Assembly (NCBI RefSeq): GCF_003987595.1
Contig: NZ_NGJZ01000001.1
Location: 992,001-1,056,000 of the forward strand
Origin: Vagococcus entomophilus
GTDB lineage: Bacteria; Bacillota; Bacilli; Lactobacillales; Vagococcaceae
DNA length: 64,000 nt
Direction: 5' to 3'
Shown here: positions 37,575 to 45,897 of the stretch, piece after piece
Position numbering within the stretch: the first letter of the stretch is position 1
Layout: the number at the start of each line of letters is the position of its first letter
Position numbers and translations under genes: made by a program
Notes under the pieces: generated by a model
Seen by the model: the letters and a program-made list of their open reading frames with translations, nothing else
What the model was told of the DNA's origin: nothing
Databases searched by the model: none

Positions 37575-38366
37575 TTATTTTGCTTCTTCAGATGTGTTGT
37601 CGCCTTCAACAACTTCAACGATTTCTTCGATTGATGCAGCATTTTCACTTTCTTGTACAAAAGTTTCTTCTACCACTTCATCTTCGCCTTGACGACCTTC
37701 AACAAAAGCATCTGCCATTTTAGCAGTAATTAATTTAACTGCACGGATTGCATCGTCATTTGAAGGAATTACTACGTCGATTTCATCTGGATCACAGTTT
37801 GTATCAACCATTGCTACGATTGGAATGTTTAATTTATGTGCTTCTTGAACCGCAATGCGTTCTTTACGAGGATCAACGATGAACATTACATCTGGAATTC
37901 TTGGCATATCTGCGATACCACCTAAGAATTTTTCTAAACGTTCACGTTCTTTATTAAGACCCGCTACTTCTTTTTTAGGAAGAACTTCGAATGTACCATC
38001 TTCTTCCATTTTGTTGATGTTTTTTAGACGTGAAATACGTTTTTGAATAGTATCCCAGTTCGTAAGAGTTCCACCTAACCAACGGTGATTCACGTAGAAT
38101 TGACCTGAACGAATTGCTTCATCTTTAATCGCTTCTTGCGCTTGTTTTTTAGTTCCTACAAATAAAGCTACGCCACCATCTTCAGCAACTTGTTTCATGT
38201 AGTTGTAAGCGTCATCTACTAGACGTACTGTTTTTTGTAAGTCGATAATGTAGATGCCGTTTCTTTCTGTGAAGATATATTTCTTCATTTTTGGATTCCA
38301 GCGACGTGTTTGATGTCCAAAGTGTACGCCGGCTTCTAATAATTGTTTCATTGAGATTACTGCCAT
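37575..38366 (-). CDS. rpsB: ribosomal protein S2
   Basis: Start set at [19 protein letters not shown] (38366) with GGAGG upstream; the open frame extends 28 codons further but that stretch is leader. 263 residues with [17 protein letters not shown], the [10 protein letters not shown] segment, [15 protein letters not shown] and [12 protein letters not shown], and an acidic tail ([14 protein letters not shown] and on), as usual for Lactobacillales S2. Component of the 30S subunit. rpsB-tsf is the standard order. Confidence 0.98.
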   Translation of the reverse strand: MAVISMKQLLEAGVHFGHQTRRWNPKMKKYIFTERNGIYIIDLQKTVRLVDDAYNYMKQVAEDGGVALFVGTKKQAQEAIKDEAIRSGQFYVNHRWLGGTLTNWDTIQKRISRLKNINKMEEDGTFEVLPKKEVAGLNKERERLEKFLGGIADMPRIPDVMFIVDPRKERIAVQEAHKLNIPIVAMVDTNCDPDEIDVVIPSNDDAIRAVKLITAKMADAFVEGRQGEDEVVEETFVQESENAASIEEIVEVVEGDNTSEEAK

Positions 38367-38492
38367 GTTTTTTTCCTCCGATTTGGTTTTGATTTCCTCT
38401 CTCATGTTCTTTTGTACGAAAGACTTGCACGCAAGCACCTTTTCGTCCATCCCATAAGATGTGGTTTGTTATGAAAATTAAATTTCCACACT
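38367..38492 (-). promoter_or_regulatory. rpsB leader, possible S2 autoregulatory RNA
   Basis: About 125 nt lie between the likely transcription start and rpsB. The leader contains CTTGC-GT-GCAAG and other short pairings and is followed by the GGAGG of rpsB. Leaders of this size on ribosomal-protein genes often bind their own product. I cannot match it to a named motif, so the regulatory role is a hypothesis. Confidence 0.4.
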
Positions 38493-38498
38493 TGTTCT

Positions 38499-38527
38499 AT
38501 TATACATAAAGAATGCGCAAAAAACAA
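38499..38527 (-). promoter_or_regulatory. rpsB promoter
   Basis: Minus strand TTGTTT (38522-38527), 17 bases, TATAAT (38499-38504). The -10 is perfect and the spacing ideal. It precedes the rpsB leader. The rest of 38528-38690 shows no gene. Confidence 0.75.
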
Positions 38528-38755
38528 CTTTATTCTTTTTATTTTTAATTTTATGTACTACTTGTTGTTAGGGATGACTCTCACTCGTTGTTTTCAATAC
38601 AGTCCGCTACTTTTCTTTTTTCTATTCCCCCTTGTAAACCACGCCCTATATAGCTGTTTTTCAAAAAATATTGAAGTTCAAAAAAAATGATGCTTTGACT
38701 GAGTTTCTAAGATTTATACTGGTGATAGAAAAATAAAAGGAGCGAATATATTCTC

Positions 38756-39265
38756 ATGGAAAAAAAGAAAAGTAGCTTGTTGTTTAAAAAATTAGGGAAC
38801 AGTGCCAAAAAAGTTCTTAGCAAAGTCGGTACTAGCATTCGACAGTTCAAAGTGAAAGTTCCGCAAAACCCTCTTCCTAAAAAAGAAAAGAAAATCTTTA
38901 ATCCGACACTCATTCGTGCAGGCAAAATAATTGGTGGAATTGTCCTTGGTGTTTCTATCTTGTTCGCCTTACCTGCTATTGCGAGTTTGGCAATTCCCAC
39001 TCTTGCTGGGTGTATCATTGCAGGCAGCGTGGGACTAGGTGCTTGGAAACTTAGTTCAAACTTGAATGCTCGTAATGACAAAATAAAACAACAAAACCTT
39101 TTATATGATTTAAGTAAACGATTGCAAAAAGACTCTCCCCAGCTTGCAAGGGTAGACCGTGAACAAACAAAGGGTAAAACAATCGAGCAGATAAAAGAAA
39201 TTCAAGTGAACAACTCCAATAAAGAACAGTCTCAAAACAAACACAGAAGACATAGCATTGGATAA
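38756..39265 (+). CDS. small membrane protein of unknown function (plus strand)
   Basis: A 169-residue protein with a basic N-terminus (MEKKKSSLLFKKLGNSAKKV), one hydrophobic region at about 60-100 that could form two helices (GGIVLGVSILFALPAIASLA, then CIIAGSVGLGAW), and a basic hydrophilic tail. AAAGGAG lies 15 bases before the ATG, a long spacing. A TTGACT and a TATACT (38697-38722) precede it, spaced at 14, which is short for a promoter. It is convergent with the mga-like gene. The family is not recognised. Confidence 0.65.
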   Translation: MEKKKSSLLFKKLGNSAKKVLSKVGTSIRQFKVKVPQNPLPKKEKKIFNPTLIRAGKIIGGIVLGVSILFALPAIASLAIPTLAGCIIAGSVGLGAWKLSSNLNARNDKIKQQNLLYDLSKRLQKDSPQLARVDREQTKGKTIEQIKEIQVNNSNKEQSQNKHRRHSIG

Positions 39266-39290
39266 TATAAAAATAACGTAATCATACTGA

Positions 39291-39335
39291 TTAGACAGGG
39301 AAAATAGCCTACTTCATACTATTTTTCCTGTCTAA
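39291..39335. terminator. bidirectional terminator between convergent genes
   Basis: TTAGACAGGGAAAATAG (39291-39307) and CTATTTTTCCTGTCTAA (39319-39335) pair over 17 positions around an 11-nt loop. The right arm holds the stop codon of the mga-like gene. It serves both the plus-strand gene at 38756 and the mga-like gene. Confidence 0.8.
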
Positions 39336-40785
39336 TTTCAATAACTTTTGTTGCAAAATTAGCCCAATCAACTGCTCTTGGAGGAGACAGCCAAACAATA
39401 CAGTCAATTTCTTTTTGGAATTTCTCCATTAAATAATCTGTCAATATTAAGCTGGTTTTTTCCCCGATATACGAGTCCACTACTACGTTTAACGTATCAA
39501 AAGAAAAAATATTTTTTTTGATATACTCATTGTAAAACTTACCTAGAGAAAAATCTATGTATATATGTACTGGTGGGGCAATTAAAGCCAGTGGAATGTA
39601 ATCAATCAACACAAACAAATATTCATAAAATAAAGAAACACGATTTTCCCAAATTTTTTGATAGCGGCTATTTTCTTTGCAAGAAAAGATAAAGGTTTTG
39701 CAAAAGTCAAAGAACAGACCATAGTTTTGCTGAAAATAATACATGTTAAATTGTTTAGAAGTATAATACTTAAAATAATCAAGTAAATAGGCCTTATAAT
39801 GAATTTTGTTTAATGGTTCAAAGATATTTGTCTCCATTATCTTTTTTTTATTTAAGCTAAATTGTTCCACTAGCGCTTCAATAAAGTGCTTACTCAATTG
39901 CTTTATTTTGGGGATTTCTTGCAACTTTTCATTGCTTTTTTCTGAAATGTATCCCTCAATTAGCAAAAAGGATAAAATGAACAATGTTTCATTTTGAGCG
40001 AGTAACGCTTCCTTACTAATGCTTGATATAAAAGGAGTATCTTGGATTTGTTGAATTTCATCTACAGCAAAAATGTTATGGTCTAATAGACTAGCATCTT
40101 TTTTTTGGCTCTCAACATTAAGGCGTCCCCCTCGGTACTGCGTAATGCACAAGTAATGTTTGAACTTTACTAAACTTTGGTCTGATAGTCTAATAGCATA
40201 CATTTCTTGCATCGTTTCAATCAACTGCTCCGAATAACTCACGCTATTTTTAGGATAAAAATCAAAAGAATCTTTGTATACTTTAAAATATAAGACATAA
40301 AAAAATTGTCGAACAGCCCACTCAGAACCTTCAAATTGAAACTTTTTTGTGATCACAATATCTAACTGACTTAATCTATCTCTTAGCTTTTTTAATTCCT
40401 TGTAAACAATAGGATAACTCACATAGTGCTCCATCGCATAATCATTAACCGAAATAAATTTTTGAAAAAAGATGGTGTGTAACAAGTTAAATGCGATGGA
40501 TTCTCTGATATAGGCACTTTCCAAAAATTCTGAGGTAGCTAGACCTTTTTCTTTTAAAGAAACTTTGCTTCCTTCTAATCGAACTTGAAAGTATCCTTTT
40601 AACTTAAACTTTTCGAAATCAGCGTTTAGTTCATTAACAGTTTTTTTCAATAAAAACTCTGATAAATCGAGATTTTCCATTAAAATTTCACTTTCTTCAG
40701 CAAGACCGTCATTTTCCTCAATCGAACGAAAAAGCGCTAATTTTCGTTTGCTTTCTTTGTCAAGTAACCATTCATGTATAGCCAT
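39319..40785 (-). CDS. Mga-family transcriptional regulator
   Basis: 488 residues, the size of Mga/AtxA-like regulators. An N-terminal DNA-binding half with two helix-turn-helix regions (about 20-65, SEFLLKKTVNELNADFEKF; and 95-145, SYPIVYKELKKLRDRLS, as in the Mga HTH) is followed by a long PRD-like helical middle and a C-terminal EIIB-like part. Such regulators control surface-protein genes and are often linked to WxL clusters. It ends the WxL cluster here, only 12 bases after the preceding gene, so it may be autoregulated with the cluster. Target sites not determined. Confidence 0.8.
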   Translation of the reverse strand: MAIHEWLLDKESKRKLALFRSIEENDGLAEESEILMENLDLSEFLLKKTVNELNADFEKFKLKGYFQVRLEGSKVSLKEKGLATSEFLESAYIRESIAFNLLHTIFFQKFISVNDYAMEHYVSYPIVYKELKKLRDRLSQLDIVITKKFQFEGSEWAVRQFFYVLYFKVYKDSFDFYPKNSVSYSEQLIETMQEMYAIRLSDQSLVKFKHYLCITQYRGGRLNVESQKKDASLLDHNIFAVDEIQQIQDTPFISSISKEALLAQNETLFILSFLLIEGYISEKSNEKLQEIPKIKQLSKHFIEALVEQFSLNKKKIMETNIFEPLNKIHYKAYLLDYFKYYTSKQFNMYYFQQNYGLFFDFCKTFIFSCKENSRYQKIWENRVSLFYEYLFVLIDYIPLALIAPPVHIYIDFSLGKFYNEYIKKNIFSFDTLNVVVDSYIGEKTSLILTDYLMEKFQKEIDCIVWLSPPRAVDWANFATKVIEIRQEK

Positions 40786-40797
40786 TCCTATTTTCCC

Positions 40798-41277
40798 CTA
40801 TTCTAGATCCATTAGTTTTTGAGTCTGCATTCTCCCGTAAATGCTGATTCCTGATAATGCGTAACAAACAGCGACTAAGTCTTGAGCTGATTTTTTATTT
40901 CCACCACTACTATCAGGAAATAATTCACCACTTGCCTGGACAACATGCGTCACTTCTTCTGTAAAAAAATTATTGTCTATGTAAATTTTTTTAAGTTTAC
41001 TATCTAAGCTTTTTCCTTCTATTTTGGAAGAGGAATTCTTTTTTTCTTTTACGGGATGAACCTCTTGATTCTTTTGGCTTTCTTTTGGCAAATTAGTAGG
41101 AGCTTTCTTTTCAGGTTGACTTTCATTCACTAGTGGCTCAATTTCTTCTGTCGGATTTAATGGATCATAGATTTTTTGAACCGCCTCTACTTGACTCCAC
41201 TGTCCTGAAAATAAAAGAGTTCCCGTTACAAGAAACATTAATGTTCCGCAAAACAAAGAATTATTGTGTGCCTTCAT
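40798..41277 (-). CDS. small secreted or anchored protein of the WxL cluster
   Basis: Start set at MKAHNNSLFCGTLMFLV (41277) with AAAAGGAAGTG upstream; the longer frame overlaps the sortase gene. 159 residues: a signal-type hydrophobic helix (TLMFLVTGTLLFSG), then a Pro/Glu/Lys-rich linker (EIEPLVNESQPEKKAPTNLP), and a C-terminal part with VVQASGELFPDSSGG and YALSGISIYGRMQ. No wall-sorting signal is seen. Family not recognised; probably a surface-associated partner of the cluster. Confidence 0.6.
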   Translation of the reverse strand: MKAHNNSLFCGTLMFLVTGTLLFSGQWSQVEAVQKIYDPLNPTEEIEPLVNESQPEKKAPTNLPKESQKNQEVHPVKEKKNSSSKIEGKSLDSKLKKIYIDNNFFTEEVTHVVQASGELFPDSSGGNKKSAQDLVAVCYALSGISIYGRMQTQKLMDLE

Positions 41278-41294
41278 TGTCGTCACTTCCTTTT

Positions 41295-42083
41295 TTACAA
41301 TAATTTCCATAAACTAAATCCCGTCAAGACAAATAGGCATAACAAAAGCAGAATTGGCGCATATAGCACCCACATTATTTTTTTAGGCTTAGGCTTGACT
41401 TTTCTTAGTTCTATAACCTTTTCTAGCTCTTTTTCCTGTAAATTCTTCAGTAATTTTGCTTGCACAACAAACCTTTTTTCAGTATAGGTCGGCACGTCAC
41501 AGGTGATCAACGTTAAATCGCTCCTTCCTTTATTTTCTAAGACAGAAGTATTGGTTTGATCCACGATGGTTGTCTGGACGATTTCATAGGCTAAAAAATG
41601 ATTGTGCAAGCTCAAGTAGATTCTTTGCCCCTGTTTACTATGTAACAAAGGTCCAAAAAGCAATTGTGAACTCCTCAGATGGTGGCCTAGTAGCACGATA
41701 TTTTCAGCCTGATAGTTTCTGTCTGGATACATTGCGACTGCTCCCAAATATAAATTACTATTGCTCAATTCTGAAAAAATAGGCAAATCAATATTTAATT
41801 CTGGAATACTAATTTTTCCATTTGCTTCAATAGGCTGCTTCCTTTGCGCCAATAACCAAGCATCATGTAAGGTAGGCGGTTGAATTTCTTCGACCAAATC
41901 GTTGTTCTTACTTGAGGTGCTGCCAGTATTCAGTACATAGTTGGTACTCTGGATTTTATAGGCAATAAACTGATTTTTAAAAAAAGGAGCAATAACTAGG
42001 AGCATCGCAATATAGACCAAACTAATGATTCCTAATTTAAAGCCAATTTCTTTTGGGTTATTTCTCTTATTCTTTTTCATCAT
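41295..42083 (-). CDS. sortase of the WxL cluster
   Basis: 262 residues. An N-terminal anchor helix (LGIISLVYIAMLLVIAPFF) is followed by a sortase barrel with LGHHLRSS (catalytic His, about residue 125), LTLITCD (catalytic Cys, about 190) and KRFVVQAKL (catalytic Arg), and then a second C-terminal helix (WVLYAPILLLLCLFVLTG). The two-helix topology is like class C sortases, but the TLITC and GHH motifs fit a broader range, so the class is left open. It probably anchors the IPRTG protein encoded at 45538-45888. It overlaps the DUF916 gene by 17 bases. Confidence 0.85.
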   Translation of the reverse strand: MMKKNKRNNPKEIGFKLGIISLVYIAMLLVIAPFFKNQFIAYKIQSTNYVLNTGSTSSKNNDLVEEIQPPTLHDAWLLAQRKQPIEANGKISIPELNIDLPIFSELSNSNLYLGAVAMYPDRNYQAENIVLLGHHLRSSQLLFGPLLHSKQGQRIYLSLHNHFLAYEIVQTTIVDQTNTSVLENKGRSDLTLITCDVPTYTEKRFVVQAKLLKNLQEKELEKVIELRKVKPKPKKIMWVLYAPILLLLCLFVLTGFSLWKLL

Positions 42084-43140
42084 GTTTCTGTTTTTTACGT
42101 TTCCAAATCACTAAAAAGATAACTACTAGTACGATTAATAGAGCAATTAGCAAGTATAGCCAGGTATTATCTTGCTTGATAGATACATCTTTTTGGTTCA
42201 GTTTTTTAGCCACATCATCTTTAATGGTAAAGTCTTTTTCTAAGGTCCACTTGTAAGTATATTTGATGCCTAACCCGTTCTCATCTTTCCCAGAAGTAAA
42301 GCTCCCATTTTCATTTTTTCCACCATAAGCCACGATTTTAATATGGTAATTCCCTCCAGCAAGTTTTGCCCCATTTAAAGCAATCGGATAATCAAAATTG
42401 GAGTTTGGTGCCATTTGCATGCCGCTCTTTTCAGAATGGAACAAGACTTTAGAACTTCCTTTTTTAGTAATTTCAGCTTGTACTTTTAATTGATTCAAAT
42501 ACGTTGGTTCTGGATTTTGTAGATTAGCTTGAATGACATTTCGGGCATTATTCTGTCCTGCTGCAACATTTTGTAGTAATAAATTGGGCTTGATAGCTGC
42601 TGTGCTTTGACGCATCAACAGCGCCACCACATAAGAATATTCGTTTTTTATAGCCATTCCCGAAGAGGCAGCTGATTTCTTATTTTCTTCTTCTTTCTTC
42701 TCTTTTAACGTAATTCCACCTGCAAGCACTCCACTTATCTTTTCATTCGGCATCTTTACACGTAAGGGTACACTCTGTTTGCTTTTAGCTGGTATTTTAA
42801 CCTCACTTTGAATTGTCACAAGGTCTTTCAGATTATATTTTAAGCTTTTGTCTTGTTTTATTTTGTTTGAACCATATTCGACAACACCGTTCATATTGGT
42901 AGTAGCACTATTTACACTCAGTTCAATTGTTACTTCGTTTTCTGTGTCATTTCTGAGTTCCATCGTCAAATCTTGTTCCGTATTTTGATTTAGCTTTAGA
43001 TCAAAATATGTTTTTGTTTTATCTACTTGATTATCAGGGATATTAGGGGTAACTGCAAAGTTGAATTCAGATGCAGAAGCTTGATACCCAATTCCTATAA
43101 ATAAAGCAATGGCAGAAATTAAAAAAACTATCTTTTTCAT
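42067..43140 (-). CDS. WxL-interacting protein, DUF916 and DUF3324
   Basis: Start set at MKKIVFLISAIALFIGIG (43140). 357 residues: signal peptide, then a DUF916 domain (FAVTPNIPDNQVDKTKTYFD, followed by LRNDTENEVTIELSVNSAT), then a DUF3324 domain (VQAEITKKGSSKVLFHSE), and a C-terminal membrane helix (WLYLLIALLIVLVVIFLVIW) with a basic tail. This family (CscA-like) is the membrane-bound partner of WxL proteins and helps retain them at the peptidoglycan. The gene stands immediately behind the three WxL paralogues. Confidence 0.88.
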   Translation of the reverse strand: MKKIVFLISAIALFIGIGYQASASEFNFAVTPNIPDNQVDKTKTYFDLKLNQNTEQDLTMELRNDTENEVTIELSVNSATTNMNGVVEYGSNKIKQDKSLKYNLKDLVTIQSEVKIPAKSKQSVPLRVKMPNEKISGVLAGGITLKEKKEEENKKSAASSGMAIKNEYSYVVALLMRQSTAAIKPNLLLQNVAAGQNNARNVIQANLQNPEPTYLNQLKVQAEITKKGSSKVLFHSEKSGMQMAPNSNFDYPIALNGAKLAGGNYHIKIVAYGGKNENGSFTSGKDENGLGIKYTYKWTLEKDFTIKDDVAKKLNQKDVSIKQDNTWLYLLIALLIVLVVIFLVIWKRKKQKHDEKE

Positions 43141-43166
43141 TTTTTTCTCCTTATTAGTTAAAATCA

Positions 43167-43201
43167 TTAAAGAATACTATATTAAATATAGTATTCTTTA
43201 A
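43167..43201 (-). repeat. perfect 17-bp inverted repeat between WxL and DUF916 genes
   Basis: TTAAAGAATACTATATT, one A, AATATAGTATTCTTTAA: a perfect palindromic stem, A/T-rich, in the 80-base gap ahead of the DUF916 gene. It could be an mRNA end or processing site, a weak terminator (TTTAA follows) or an operator. It would set the ratio of WxL proteins to their partner. Confidence 0.7.
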
Positions 43202-43220
43202 ATTATATCATAAATTAAAT

Positions 43221-43961
43221 TTAATTTCCTGGGACGTCTGATAAAGTCCATGTAAAAGTCGTACTGTATTTTTCTGCATATTTTGTCGTTGATCCCGGGA
43301 CAAAAAGAGAAATACTTTCTGCTCCCGTTGTAGCGTCTGTCCCCCAAGCGGTTAAGTAGGTGCCCGCTCCTTGTCCTTCTTGTGCGGAGGTAACTGTCGC
43401 TTCTGCTCCTGTTGGTTGCAGTTCAAAAGATGCCGTGGCAGTCGGTTTAGCTGAATTAGAAGCTGTCACAATTGTGCCATTTTTGAAGCTAACTTGCGCC
43501 CCAGTCAATTCTTTTGCGCTCTCAGATTTAAATTGACCGTTTTGTTTTACTGTTAATTTCCAGCCTTTTTCTGTTCCTCTTGCATCTGAAACCTGCACAA
43601 AGTTCGGACCTTCTTTTGTGTTTCCACTTTGATCTTTGTATTTTTGTGTTTTGGCTGTATAGGTTTCATTTTTTGACGTAATCTTTTGTGTACCGAAATC
43701 TAAACTTGAGGCATAGTCAATCGAAAGTGGTCCGTTGGTGCCGGGATTGACTGGCTTTTCTGGATCTGTCGGATCAACTGGTGTTACTGGTTTTTCTGGA
43801 TCTGTTGGGTCCACGGGATTGACTGGCTCCGTACTTGGCTCAAAAATAATTTGCCCATTTGAGTCATATACGCCACCATCTGCTGCTTGAACCGCAGATG
43901 GTGCCCATAAAAGTGTACTTAAACATATGCTACCTAAAACTAAATAAGTTGTTTTTTTCAT
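43221..43961 (-). CDS. WxL-domain surface protein (third paralogue)
   Basis: 246 residues: a signal peptide ending near AVQA, then a short Pro-rich repeat region (NPVDPTDPEKPVTPVDPTD type, two units), and a WxL domain from LSIDYASSLDFGTQKI on. The two conserved motifs are GWKLTVKQNGQF in the middle and FTWTLSDVPGN at the very end. WxL domains bind peptidoglycan non-covalently. It is the last of three tandem, clearly related genes. The WxL-partner gene follows. Confidence 0.92.
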   Translation of the reverse strand: MKKTTYLVLGSICLSTLLWAPSAVQAADGGVYDSNGQIIFEPSTEPVNPVDPTDPEKPVTPVDPTDPEKPVNPGTNGPLSIDYASSLDFGTQKITSKNETYTAKTQKYKDQSGNTKEGPNFVQVSDARGTEKGWKLTVKQNGQFKSESAKELTGAQVSFKNGTIVTASNSAKPTATASFELQPTGAEATVTSAQEGQGAGTYLTAWGTDATTGAESISLFVPGSTTKYAEKYSTTFTWTLSDVPGN

Positions 43962-43984
43962 TTTGTTCTTCCTTTTCCTTTTGA

Positions 43985-44776
43985 TTAGTCTGCATTGGCT
44001 GGAGTATCAGTTAGTGTCCAAGTCAATGTGGTTTGATATTTCACAGCATCTTTTGGTGTAGACCCTGGAACCTCAAGTGCTACCGCTTTGGTCACATTAG
44101 ACTCTACTTGCTTTCCATCTTTGTCTGTTTCTGAAACCTTTTCTACCTTACCAAAAGAATCAATCCAAGTTCCTGCTCCTGCATTTGCTTTTGCCGCCAT
44201 CACAACTTGCTCAGAACCATTTGGATCTAATTCAATTAAACTAGTTGCTGTTGGAGCTTGTACATTTTGTGCATTGCTCTTTACTGTTGGAGAGCTGAGG
44301 CTTATTTTTGCTCCTGTGAGTGTGTCATTTAATGTGCCACTAGTCGCTTTAAAATCCCCATTTTGTTTTACTGTCAGTGTCCATCCTGCATTGTTTCCTC
44401 GATTATCTGAAATTTGAACATAGTTTGCCGAATCCTCTCGATTCGTAAACTTTTGTGCACGTGCATAGTAGGTTTCATTTTTGTTAGAGATTTTATTAAC
44501 ACCAAAGTCTAGACTTGAGGCATAATCAATCGAAAGCGGTCCATCTGTTCCTGGATTAACGGGTTTTTCTGGATCCGTTGGGTCGATTGGCGTAACCGGT
44601 TTTTCTGGATCAGGATTTTCCGGATCTACCGGATTAATTGGATCTGTATTAGGGATAAATTCCACCGATCCATTTGAATGATATGCTTTTGACTCCGCTG
44701 CTTGAACACTTGTTGCAACAGCTGTACTACCTAATACAACAAAACTTGATAAAATTACCCACTTTGTTATTTTCAT
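43985..44776 (-). CDS. WxL-domain surface protein (second paralogue)
   Basis: 263 residues with a signal peptide, a repeat region (PVDPENPDPEKPVTPIDPTD, slightly different from its neighbours) and a WxL domain with SIDYASSLDFGVNKI, GWTLTVKQNGDF and LTWTLTDTPANAD at the C-terminus. It carries a lysine/aspartate-rich insert before the end (VSETDKDGKQVESN) absent in the others. The three tandem copies probably arose by duplication. Surface-bound; specific ligand unknown. Confidence 0.92.
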   Translation of the reverse strand: MKITKWVILSSFVVLGSTAVATSVQAAESKAYHSNGSVEFIPNTDPINPVDPENPDPEKPVTPIDPTDPEKPVNPGTDGPLSIDYASSLDFGVNKISNKNETYYARAQKFTNREDSANYVQISDNRGNNAGWTLTVKQNGDFKATSGTLNDTLTGAKISLSSPTVKSNAQNVQAPTATSLIELDPNGSEQVVMAAKANAGAGTWIDSFGKVEKVSETDKDGKQVESNVTKAVALEVPGSTPKDAVKYQTTLTWTLTDTPANAD

Positions 44777-44794
44777 TGTCTTTCTCCTTTATTC

Positions 44795-45523
44795 CTAATC
44801 ATTTGTTGGTGCTGATTTTAACGTCCAGGTTAGGGTTGTTTTATATTCTTTCGCAAGTTTAACTGCTTTTCCTGGAACAAATAGTTGAACAGATTCTTTA
44901 GCTTGATCAGCATTTTCACCAAGTCGATAAATCCAGGTACCAATCCCCTGATTTTTTGCTGCGCTAACTAAGGGTGTTTCTTGCCCTGGCTGTAAAGTTG
45001 CTTTTGTTTGAGCAGTTGGCTTAAACTCATCTGCCATCGAAGAGGTGAGACTAGCATTGGTAAAAGAAATCGTCGCCCCCTCTAATGTTTGGTTTTCTTC
45101 TGTTGTAAATTGTGCTTCTTGTTTTACACTAAGTGCCCAGCCTTCTAAAGTGCCACGCTTGTCTGTCACCTGTACGTAATTTGGACCTGTACTTCCATCC
45201 TTAAAAGCTTGTGGTTGAGCAAAATAAGTCTTGTCATTGGAAGAAATTTTTTGTGTCCCAAATAAAAAACTGGAAGCATAGTCAATGGACAGCGGTCCAT
45301 CTGTTCCTGGATTAACAGGCTTTTCTGGGTCTGTTGGATCAACGGGTGTTACTGGTTTCTCTGGATCTGTTGGATCCACGGGATTAGTTGGATCTGTATC
45401 TATTTCAAAGGTAATTTGTCCATTCGAACTATACTTCCCCCCCTCATCTGCAAAAGCTTTGGTCCCACCTAAAATTGCACTACTAAAAAGTGCAGTCGCT
45501 ATAATCAAAACTGTCTTTTTCAT
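44795..45523 (-). CDS. WxL-domain surface protein (first paralogue)
   Basis: Start set at MKKTVLIIATALFSSAILGG (45523) with GGAGG six bases upstream; a longer frame begins within the end of the preceding gene. 242 residues, signal peptide, two DPTDPEKP repeat units, and a WxL domain: SIDYASSFLFGTQKI, GWALSVKQEAQF, and LTWTLKSAPTND at the end. Translationally close to the IPRTG gene upstream. Confidence 0.92.
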   Translation of the reverse strand: MKKTVLIIATALFSSAILGGTKAFADEGGKYSSNGQITFEIDTDPTNPVDPTDPEKPVTPVDPTDPEKPVNPGTDGPLSIDYASSFLFGTQKISSNDKTYFAQPQAFKDGSTGPNYVQVTDKRGTLEGWALSVKQEAQFTTEENQTLEGATISFTNASLTSSMADEFKPTAQTKATLQPGQETPLVSAAKNQGIGTWIYRLGENADQAKESVQLFVPGKAVKLAKEYKTTLTWTLKSAPTND

Positions 45524-45537
45524 TTTTTTCCTCCGAT

Positions 45538-45888
45538 TCATTTATACACGTTTCTTTTTTTCTTACATAAGACAAGAACTGCGCTAAGCACGAATAACAA
45601 ACTACTTAACAAAATATTCATAATAATAGGCTGATCTCCAGTCCTTGGAATAATCATCAGCTGTTTCCTTTGATTGGTCTCATTGCCTGATTGACCCCAT
45701 CCGTTTTTATCTCTTGTTTCATCGGTATCAGATGATGCTGGCGTTTCTTTTGGGTATTCGTATGTTCCAAAAAAATCTGTAACACCTTTGCTATCATAGT
45801 TTTTAGTTTCTGCTGCTTTTACCTGGCTACCAAATAACGAACCTGTGCAAGCAATAAGCACCATTAAAAAAATAAGTTTCTTTTTCAT
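45538..45888 (-). CDS. small sortase-anchored protein (IPRTG)
   Basis: Start set at MKKKLIFLMVLIACTGSLF (45888) with an AGGTGAG site. 116 residues with signal peptide, an EYPKETPASSDTDETRDKN linker, IPRTG sorting motif near residue 82 instead of the usual LPxTG, then a hydrophobic helix (ILLSSLLFVLSAVLVLC) and a basic end (KKKRNVYK). In WxL clusters a small LPxTG protein (CscD-like) is common and is attached by the cluster sortase. The gene ends 15 bases before the next WxL start. Confidence 0.85.
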   Translation of the reverse strand: MKKKLIFLMVLIACTGSLFGSQVKAAETKNYDSKGVTDFFGTYEYPKETPASSDTDETRDKNGWGQSGNETNQRKQLMIIPRTGDQPIIMNILLSSLLFVLSAVLVLCKKKRNVYK

Positions 45889-45897
45889 CCATCTCAC

